Origin: an uncultured Kroppenstedtia sp.
Lineage (GTDB): Bacteria > Bacillota > Bacilli > Thermoactinomycetales > DSM-45169
Direction: 5' to 3'
Assembly: GCA_959600065.1 (NCBI GenBank)
Contig: CAUGKZ010000151.1
Span: 1-5,332, forward strand
Length of the DNA stretch: 5,332 nucleotides
In this document: piece after piece, positions 1-3,738 of the stretch
Layout: each line of letters begins with the position of its first letter
Numbering within the stretch: the stretch's first letter is position 1
Notes under the pieces: model-generated
Told to the model about the DNA's origin: nothing
The model's input: the letters and a program-made list of their open reading frames with translations, nothing else
The model's database searches: none
Translations under genes and position numbers: made by a program

Positions 1-30
1 TTCATCCCATTTTTGTCCATGGTTTTCCAT
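1..30 (-). CDS. 5' end of an unidentified gene, cut by the window edge
   Basis: Only the first ten codons are visible, reading MENHGQKWDE, with the frame open to the window edge. The start is supported by a good ribosome site: the minus strand reads GGAGGGG (plus 36-42) followed by five bases and then ATG. A second ATG eight bases further in lies in another frame and is too far from the ribosome site. The gene is divergent from mscS and preceded by a possible short leader ORF at 70-141. Ten residues are too few to assign a family. The call rests on the start signal alone and could be a chance match. Confidence 0.5.
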   Translation of the reverse strand, partial: MENHGQKWDE

Positions 31-69
31 CTACGCCCCTCCGCGTCAGTGAAAAACTTTCCCTTTAAA

Positions 70-141
70 TCAGACCATGACCATCGATGGTTTAGAGCGG
101 GTCCGCCGCAACTGGATGAATAACCCGTCTTTCCCTACCAT
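70..141 (-). CDS. Possible 23-codon leader peptide upstream of the edge gene
   Basis: A short ORF starting MVGKDGLF and ending PSMVMV, with a TGA stop. It has a strong ribosome site (AAAGGAG, nine bases before the ATG) and ends 39 bases before the start of the edge gene on the same strand. The peptide is basic (three Arg, two Lys), with no signal peptide, membrane helix, or run of one amino acid of the kind seen in classic attenuation leaders. An ORF this short can arise by chance. The evidence is the ribosome site and its placement, and the hairpin at 153-176 that would overlap that site. Possible roles are a regulatory upstream ORF or an unannotated small protein. Confidence 0.3.
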   Translation of the reverse strand: MVGKDGLFIQLRRTRSKPSMVMV

Positions 142-152
142 GGCAAAATACT

Positions 153-176
153 CCTTTGATTAGTGTATCAAAAAAA
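153..176 (-). promoter_or_regulatory. Inverted repeat overlapping the leader ORF ribosome site
   Basis: TTTGAT (155-160) and ATCAAA (167-172) form a perfect 6-bp inverted repeat with a 6-base centre. In minus-strand RNA the stem can grow through U-G pairs between the upstream U run and the GGAG of the ribosome site. This gives about ten pairs that would hide the site before the ATG at 141. As DNA it could instead be an operator for a dimeric repressor. Both readings are inference from base pairing. Confidence 0.35.
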
Positions 177-228
177 GCGGAGCGAATTAAGAAATATATT
201 TTGCACAGATAGGAAAGCTCACACCCAG

Positions 229-240
229 TTTCCCGGGAAA
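229..240. promoter_or_regulatory. 12-bp palindrome TTTCCCGGGAAA, candidate operator
   Basis: A perfect 12-bp palindrome. Its centre lies about 60 bp upstream of the expected mscS start of transcription, in the region shared with the divergent gene. A regulator bound there could affect either direction. I do not match it to a known operator. A 12-bp perfect palindrome can occur by chance at this frequency. Confidence 0.3.
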
Positions 241-278
241 TGGATGGTTCCAACAGGATTTCAGTCTATCCCTTCCAG

Positions 279-287
279 TGCTATAAT
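279..287 (+). promoter_or_regulatory. Extended -10 promoter for mscS
   Basis: TGCTATAAT is a perfect extended -10 element (TGnTATAAT) for the housekeeping sigma factor. The sequence 17-18 bp upstream has no good -35 match, which is usual for extended -10 promoters. Transcription would start near 294, giving a leader of about 60 bases before the mscS ATG at 355. No SigB-type -35/-10 pair was seen. Confidence 0.7.
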
Positions 288-354
288 AGTGCAGAAATGA
301 ATCCTTGGCGATCCCCCCACTGATTCCGGATCGCTGCACAATGAAGGTGAAGCC

Positions 355-1278
355 ATGAATCCCTTATCAGGTATCAAGATGGAAGGAATCCAAGATAAAT
401 TCAACAATATTGCCGAGGATCCCGCCCGCGAACTGTGGACTCCCCTGGTGGAACACGTCCTAATCCCGGCGGCACAGATCGCATTGATCCTCTTTCTCAC
501 CTGGCTCGCTCTCCGCTATCTCGCACAGGTGATTGATCGTCTTCTCAATCTGAGCCGGTTTCAGGAAAAACGCGGAGCCACGCTCGGACGCCTGATTAAA
601 TCCACTGCCCGCTATGTCATCTATTTTATCGCCATCATCGCCATCCTCGAAAAATTGGATATTCCTGTAACTTCGGTTCTGGCCGGAGCAGGAATCGTCG
701 GATTGGCGGTGGGGTTTGGTGCGCAAAACCTGGTGAAAGACGTGATCAGCGGCTTCTTTATTATTTTTGAAGGGCAGATGGAGGTCGGCGATTATGTCCA
801 GATCAATGGAGATGTCATGGGCACCGTTGAGGAGATCGGCCTGCGGGTCACCAAGATCCGGGAGTTCAATCAGCGTTTGCACTTTTTCTCCAACGGGGAG
901 ATCAACCGGGTGACCAATTACAATCGCGATCAGATGCGTCCCCTGGTAGCTGTAACCGTCCCCTACGAAGCCGATCAGGAGTTGGTTCAAAAGACTCTGG
1001 ATGAAGTGAACGAAGACCTGGGTCGTCGGTTAGCTCCCTATGTAATCGAACCTTTTAGCATCTTTGGCATCACCAACATCGAAAATGATGGAGTCGAGTA
1101 CACCATCACCGCCGTAGTGACACCGGAAGAGTACTGGTCGACGGAACGGGAAATGCGGAAATCGATCATTCGGGCCTTCAACCTCAAGTCCATCGAGTTC
1201 GCCTACCCGCACCAAATTATGAAAATCTCCTCGGAGACCTCAACGATTTTCCCTGACAAAGGGAACCGGGAAACGTGA
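355..1278 (+). CDS. Small-conductance mechanosensitive channel, MscS family (YkuT-like)
   Basis: A 307-residue membrane channel expected to form a heptamer in the cytoplasmic membrane and release solutes on hypo-osmotic shock. Hydrophobic segments lie at about 32-58, 83-99 and 107-137. The third is the pore helix, with the Gly/Ala-packed pattern AGAGIVGLAVGFGAQNLVKD (110-129) that is diagnostic of MscS. The beta domain follows at about 138-192, with VGDYVQINGDVMGTVEEIGL (144-163) and the late NYNRD motif, then the alpha/beta C-terminal domain to about 292 and a short polar tail. The usual IPNG in the beta domain reads FSNG at 178-181, losing the proline. The length and three-helix layout fit the short Bacillus type. 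The start is set by AAGGTGA (344-350) four bases before the ATG. The gene has its own extended -10 promoter and a candidate terminator at 1400-1430, so it is probably monocistronic. Confidence 0.95.
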   Translation: MNPLSGIKMEGIQDKFNNIAEDPARELWTPLVEHVLIPAAQIALILFLTWLALRYLAQVIDRLLNLSRFQEKRGATLGRLIKSTARYVIYFIAIIAILEKLDIPVTSVLAGAGIVGLAVGFGAQNLVKDVISGFFIIFEGQMEVGDYVQINGDVMGTVEEIGLRVTKIREFNQRLHFFSNGEINRVTNYNRDQMRPLVAVTVPYEADQELVQKTLDEVNEDLGRRLAPYVIEPFSIFGITNIENDGVEYTITAVVTPEEYWSTEREMRKSIIRAFNLKSIEFAYPHQIMKISSETSTIFPDKGNRET

Positions 1279-1297
1279 AGGCGGAATCCATTCCTTA

Positions 1298-1444
1298 TCA
1301 GCTGGTCATTCTGACGACCGCTACAATCACAGCGGTCACTCCCACGGAAATTCCCACCCACAAAACCACTCGTTTCAAATCCCTGCCCATGGTTGCCATG
1401 TGGTCCACTTGACGGACCACTTTTTGTTTTCTCTTTTTGGCCAT
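1298..1444 (-). CDS. Possible small single-helix membrane protein, convergent with mscS
   Basis: A 48-residue ORF: a very basic start (MAKKRKQK), then one hydrophobic helix at about 26-44 (VVLWVGISVGVTAVIVAVV) and a short tail MTS. This is the layout of a small N-in, C-out membrane peptide. The ATG at 1442-1444 is preferred because AAAGGAG lies 13 bases upstream, somewhat far. The longer in-frame ATG at 1523-1525 has no ribosome site. A candidate promoter is at 1567-1595. The stop lies 19 bases past the mscS stop. The family is not recognised. The caution is that the first third overlaps, on the other strand, the likely mscS terminator, whose T tract is what creates the Lys codons, so the ORF could be a by-product. 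Confidence 0.45.
   Translation of the reverse strand: MAKKRKQKVVRQVDHMATMGRDLKRVVLWVGISVGVTAVIVAVVRMTS
1400..1430 (+). terminator. Rho-independent terminator of mscS
   Basis: GTGGTCC (1400-1406) and GGACCAC (1414-1420) form a perfect 7-bp stem with a 7-base loop, followed directly by TTTTTGTTTT and more T-rich sequence. It lies 122 bases after the mscS stop, in the right orientation. It falls inside the convergent 48-residue ORF, over codons 5-15. Confidence 0.75.
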
Positions 1445-1545
1445 ATGAGAATCCACACTCCTTTGTATATAGAGCCATCCCCAGGGATTTTTCTTTTCAT
1501 CCTTCGGGATCCGTTTGGCTGTCATTTTTAATCTATTTTACAGGA

Positions 1546-1574
1546 ATAACATGTGATTGTAATCCAATTATAAT
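1546..1574 (+). promoter_or_regulatory. Candidate plus-strand promoter sharing the symmetric -10
   Basis: ATAACA (1546-1551, four of six to TTGACA) is followed after exactly 17 bp by TATAAT (1569-1574). Transcription would start near 1581 and run through two stem-loops into the antisense strand of the glycosylase gene. No plus-strand gene follows. It would therefore make a non-coding transcript, or it is only a by-product of the symmetric minus-strand -10. Confidence 0.35.
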
Positions 1575-1595
1575 GCCTTGCCCCAGGGCTGTTGA
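1567..1595 (-). promoter_or_regulatory. Candidate promoter for the 48-residue ORF
   Basis: On the minus strand TCAACA (plus 1590-1595, four of six to TTGACA) is followed after 17 bp by a perfect TATAAT (plus 1567-1572). Transcription would start near 1560, giving a leader of about 115 bases to the ATG at 1444. The -10 is part of the palindrome ATTATAAT, so the same site also reads as a -10 on the plus strand. Confidence 0.5.
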
Positions 1596-1609
1596 TGAAC
1601 CCTAAAATG

Positions 1610-1644
1610 GATGATGGGAAGGAAACGACCCTTTCGCCCTCATC
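1610..1644. repeat. Imperfect stem-loop in the intergenic region
   Basis: GATGA-t-GGG-AAGG pairs with CCTT-tcg-CCC-TCATC around a 7-base loop. This gives about 12 pairs with one single-base bulge and one three-base bulge. No T tract follows on either strand, so it is not a standard terminator. It lies between the symmetric promoter and the longer inverted repeat at 1670-1730. Confidence 0.4.
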
Positions 1645-1669
1645 GTAAAATATGGCTTGAGGGGACGGG

Positions 1670-1730
1670 GATGGTGGGACAGCTACGATCTCTTGCAAAG
1701 AGCACAAAGGCTCTTCACCGTCCCACCATC
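1670..1730. repeat. 61-bp element with perfect 11-bp inverted ends and inner hairpins
   Basis: GATGGTGGGAC (1670-1680) and GTCCCACCATC (1720-1730) are exact inverted copies. The 39 bases between them hold two alternative hairpins that share one arm: CTCTT-gca-AAGAG (1690-1702) or AAGAGC-acaaag-GCTCTT (1698-1715). There is no T tract on either strand. It sits 86 bp past the glycosylase stop. Possible readings are a non-canonical 3' structure of that gene, part of a small RNA, or a decayed miniature element. No target-site duplication is evident at its ends. Confidence 0.5.
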
Positions 1731-1815
1731 TTGACCTTATTCCCTACCTAAGATATGGCTAATCAACACGCCTGGTCTTGCCCCTATGGAACATGGTTTT
1801 CTTTCATCACATATT

Positions 1816-2694
1816 CTAGATCAAAGTATCCCACAGATAAAATGTGGCATAACTCCGCCAAGGTGTCCAATTCTCCCCCCATTGCCGGACATCGGCCTCT
1901 GTCGGCTGCCACTGTAGCCCATAAGCTTTTCTCAGAGCATTTCGAAGCCCGATATCCGCAGCCGGCAACAAATCGGGACGACCCAAACCAAACAGCAAGA
2001 GGCATTCAGCCGTCCAGCGCCCCACCCCCCGCAAAGAGACCAGTTGATCGGTCACAAGCTGATCGGGGAGCGTTTTCATCCCTTCTAAATCCAGGGTACC
2101 ATCAACAATTTTCCTTGAAATATCGATGACATACTCCGCCTTCCGGCGATTAAATTGCAGACGCTGCAGGTCCTCGTATTCCAGGCGGGCCACTTGGGGA
2201 GGGGTGGGGAAGACAGGCAAAGTTTCCCCTCGAAAGGGAACTTTGTCTCCTGTCCCTTCGATCAATCGCTGAATCAGTGTAGCCGCAAAGGAGAGATTCA
2301 GTTGTTGACTGATGATCGTTTTGATCAGACATTCATACAAGGTGGGATCCAGAACAAAATGAAGACCTCTTCGTGATTCCACGATGGGAGCCAGGCGGGG
2401 TTCCTTCTTCATCTGTTCATAAAAGGGAGCCAAGTCCACATCCAGGGAAAACATCCGCCGGATCATCCCCTTCAGACATTGGATTTCCCCCTCAGAGAGC
2501 TCCTCCTCCACCTCAACGAGTATCTGTCCACCATCCCACCCGATTCCCACCACCACCGCTCGCTCTTTCAGATGAAGAGTGCGGTAGTAGAACCCCTCCC
2601 GGAACAGGTAGGCTGTCTTTTCAAAATGGTCCAAGCGGCGGGTGGTCGCTGAAAAGGAATAAGGATGCACAGGCTCCAGTTGTAAGACAAGCAT
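1816..2694 (-). CDS. DNA-3-methyladenine glycosylase, AlkA/YfjP type (HhH-GPD superfamily)
   Basis: A 292-residue base-excision repair enzyme expected to remove alkylated bases such as 3-methyladenine by cutting the N-glycosidic bond, leaving an abasic site. An N-terminal AlkA-like domain (about 1-105, with the ATTRRLDHF motif) precedes the HhH-GPD core. Visible core signatures are ISQQLNLSFA (128-137), the helix-hairpin-helix LRGVGRWTAE (221-230), catalytic Asp247 in PAADIGL, and the WRSYATFYLW tail (279-288) typical of AlkA. There is no C-terminal four-cysteine iron-sulfur motif, which argues against EndoIII or MutY. The length matches Bacillus YfjP/AlkA proteins. The start has AAAAGGGGGT seven bases upstream, close to consensus. 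No Ada-type methyltransferase is adjacent and no operator is evident. The gene has its own promoter at 2809-2839 and is probably transcribed alone. Confidence 0.92.
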   Translation of the reverse strand: MLVLQLEPVHPYSFSATTRRLDHFEKTAYLFREGFYYRTLHLKERAVVVGIGWDGGQILVEVEEELSEGEIQCLKGMIRRMFSLDVDLAPFYEQMKKEPRLAPIVESRRGLHFVLDPTLYECLIKTIISQQLNLSFAATLIQRLIEGTGDKVPFRGETLPVFPTPPQVARLEYEDLQRLQFNRRKAEYVIDISRKIVDGTLDLEGMKTLPDQLVTDQLVSLRGVGRWTAECLLLFGLGRPDLLPAADIGLRNALRKAYGLQWQPTEADVRQWGENWTPWRSYATFYLWDTLI

Positions 2695-2763
2695 GGACGG
2701 ACCCCCTTTTCGGACTTGGACATGTCTTGTCTGGTCATTCAGTTACGATGTGAAGAAGAAAAG

Positions 2764-2793
2764 GAGAGGATTGTGTGTCCAAACAGCCCTCTC
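2764..2793 (-). repeat. Weak stem-loop in the glycosylase leader RNA
   Basis: GAGAGG (2764-2769) and CCTCTC (2788-2793) are inverted copies with 18 bases between. In minus-strand RNA the stem is followed by a pyrimidine run (CTTTTCTTCTTC). It lies in the roughly 107-base leader between the predicted start of transcription and the glycosylase ATG. It could be a weak attenuator. The long loop and interrupted U run make this uncertain. Confidence 0.25.
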
Positions 2794-2808
2794 ATCTCAC
2801 TTCTTTCG

Positions 2809-2839
2809 ATTATATCATTTTCTCCGGAAATCCTGTCCA
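2809..2839 (-). promoter_or_regulatory. Promoter of the glycosylase gene
   Basis: On the minus strand the extended -10 TGATATAAT (plus 2809-2817) is perfect. TGGACA (plus 2834-2839) matches five of six -35 bases, but at a long 19-bp spacing. The extended -10 probably carries recognition. Start of transcription is predicted near 2802. An A/T tract lies upstream at 2852-2864. Confidence 0.65.
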
Positions 2840-2851
2840 AAACAGACCCCA

Positions 2852-2864
2852 TTTTTTTAAAAAA
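2852..2864 (-). promoter_or_regulatory. A/T tract at UP-element position of the glycosylase promoter
   Basis: Seven T followed by six A, placed about 50-62 bp upstream of the predicted glycosylase transcription start. That is where the RNA polymerase alpha subunit contacts UP elements. The tract is visible; its role is inferred from position only. Confidence 0.35.
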
Positions 2865-2943
2865 GTGCATAACGATACCAAAGGCGTATCTAATCCATCT
2901 AAGGATGGAATTGAGTAAGTCATAATAGGGTTTTCCATGCTTA

Positions 2944-2982
2944 CACGCAAAAGACCACGGCACCCCCATGGCCTTTTGCGTG
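2944..2982 (-). terminator. Likely terminator of the LysM-3D gene
   Basis: CACGCAAAAG (2944-2953) and CTTTTGCGTG (2973-2982) form a perfect 10-bp stem. After one mismatch, a 3-bp CCA/TGG extension closes an 11-base loop. The stem begins eight bases after the stop codon. No T run follows the full stem. The inner part alone, with its AAAAG/CTTTT arms, reads as a short terminator whose U run pairs back to the A run. Confidence 0.55.
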
Positions 2983-2989
2983 GACCCGA

Positions 2990-3616
2990 TCATTCCACCA
3001 GCTCCACCTGAACTCCTTTTTTCACACCGAACTGACGGGCTTGGTTCACTTGATTCATATATACATCGATCCGCTTCCCTTTGATGGCGCCCCCTGTATC
3101 CTGGGCGACACGATAGCCGATCCCTTCGATATATACTTTGGAACCGATCGGGATCACCTGGGGATCCACAGCGACGGTAACCCCCTCCGCCACGCGGGCT
3201 CCACTGGACGTGACACCAAAGGCGGGATGATCCGGGGACTTCCCCGTCGATTCCGGACCAGAAGTATAGGCGGTCAATGTGAATTCACCGAGGGATTTTC
3301 CTCTGGCCATGGCCGGAACCGCTTCATCTTTCTTCTGTTCTTGCACCGCTTCCCCTTGACGGGGGATCTTCAATTTTTGTCCCACACGGATCAGGGAAGG
3401 GTCTTTCAGTTCGTTCAGCTTGGCGATGGTTGAAACGTCAGACCCATGTTGCCGGGCGATCCTGTACACGGTGTCTCCTTGGGCCACGGACACCGTAGTG
3501 TAACTCGCCTCTGCCTCCGCTCGATCCGACCAGGCTCCCCCATGGTTGCCTCCCGCCGCCAACACTCCCACTCCTGCCAGACTGAGAGCGGCTACGATCC
3601 ACCGGTTTACATTCAT
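2990..3616 (-). CDS. Secreted LysM-3D domain cell-wall protein (YocH-like)
   Basis: A 208-residue exported protein probably acting in peptidoglycan. A signal peptide (MNVNRW, then a hydrophobic stretch 7-21) likely ends near AEA-S at residue 38. One LysM domain (about 41-85, with SVAQGDTVYRIARQHG and IRVGQKLKIP) should bind the glycan. A charged linker (86-108) leads to the 3D domain (about 111-207), named for three conserved aspartates: here D151 (VAVDPQVIPIG), D173 (AQDTGG) and D184 (RIDVYM). This double-psi barrel resembles the catalytic domain of MltA-type lytic transglycosylases, so muralytic activity is plausible but inferred. It is shorter than B. subtilis YocH, with one LysM where YocH has two. 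The start is well fixed by GAGGTGAT (plus 3622-3629) six bases before the ATG. No WalR-type direct repeat was recognised upstream. Confidence 0.92.
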   Translation of the reverse strand: MNVNRWIVAALSLAGVGVLAAGGNHGGAWSDRAEAEASYTTVSVAQGDTVYRIARQHGSDVSTIAKLNELKDPSLIRVGQKLKIPRQGEAVQEQKKDEAVPAMARGKSLGEFTLTAYTSGPESTGKSPDHPAFGVTSSGARVAEGVTVAVDPQVIPIGSKVYIEGIGYRVAQDTGGAIKGKRIDVYMNQVNQARQFGVKKGVQVELVE

Positions 3617-3635
3617 CGATCATCACCTCATATAA

Positions 3636-3662
3636 ATGATAGATTTCCTTTACTAGAGTCAA
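3636..3662 (-). promoter_or_regulatory. Weak candidate promoter of the LysM-3D gene
   Basis: TTGACT (plus 3657-3662, five of six) and TATCAT (plus 3636-3641, five of six) lie on the minus strand, separated by only 15 bp, shorter than ideal. Transcription would start just before the ribosome site, leaving almost no leader. A TATAAC further upstream (plus 3690-3695) is an alternative -10 without a good -35. A promoter is expected here because a terminator precedes the gene. Confidence 0.3.
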
Positions 3663-3708
3663 TATCCATCTTCACCGATCCGGCAATGGGTTATACTCCC
3701 CTCGCAAT

Positions 3709-3738
3709 AAAAAAAAGGACCTGCAGGCCCTTTTTTTA
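3709..3738 (-). terminator. Rho-independent terminator of the ABC permease gene
   Basis: In minus-strand RNA an A run is followed by GGGCC-UGCA-GGUCC and eight U. This is a 5-bp stem (one G-U pair) with a four-base loop, lengthened by A-U pairing of the flanking runs. It begins within the TAA stop codon of the permease. The near-palindrome also gives a T run on the plus strand, so it could work in both directions. Confidence 0.85.

Larger units (their letters stand above)
1445..1815. other. Intergenic region without a convincing protein gene
   Basis: About 370 bases between the 48-residue ORF and the glycosylase stop. It holds the symmetric promoter pair near 1567-1574, the stem-loop at 1610-1644 and the 61-bp inverted-repeat element at 1670-1730. 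No clear U-tailed terminator for the glycosylase gene was found. No ORF in either direction has both a ribosome site and plausible protein content. Confidence 0.6.

Noticed and set aside
460..990. 176-codon minus-strand ORF opposite mscS
   Set aside because: It is the antisense shadow of a clear MscS gene. Its composition is rich in Asp and His without any domain pattern.
1249..1265. 6-bp hairpin TTCCCT/AGGGAA at the 3' end of mscS
   Set aside because: It lies within the coding sequence, is short, and has no U tract for either strand.
1316..1337. Perfect 7-bp inverted repeat GACCGCT/AGCGGTC with an 8-base loop just after mscS
   Set aside because: No T tract follows on either strand. The hairpin at 1400-1430 is a far better terminator. 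It may be chance or a minor RNA fold.
1445..1525. Longer 75-codon version of the small membrane ORF starting at 1525
   Set aside because: There is no ribosome site before that ATG. The added 27 residues lie where a leader is expected, and the internal ATG at 1444 has AAAGGAG upstream.
1670..1730. T-box antiterminator reading of GGTGGGAC
   Set aside because: The conserved T-box core (GGGTGGTACCGCG type) is absent. No aminoacyl-tRNA synthetase or amino-acid gene lies downstream on either strand.
1755..2376. Plus-strand ORFs of 124 and 73 codons opposite the glycosylase gene
   Set aside because: Both overlap the well-supported glycosylase gene and lack ribosome sites and protein-like patterns.
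2894..2909. 6-bp hairpin TCCATC/GATGGA
   Set aside because: It is short, without a T run, and not placed next to a start or stop codon.
2739..2993. 84-codon minus-strand ORF whose ATG overlaps the LysM-3D stop codon (ATGA)
   Set aside because: It runs through the likely terminator, the A/T tract and the promoter of the glycosylase gene. It has no ribosome site of its own beyond the coupled position, and its protein shows no family-like features.
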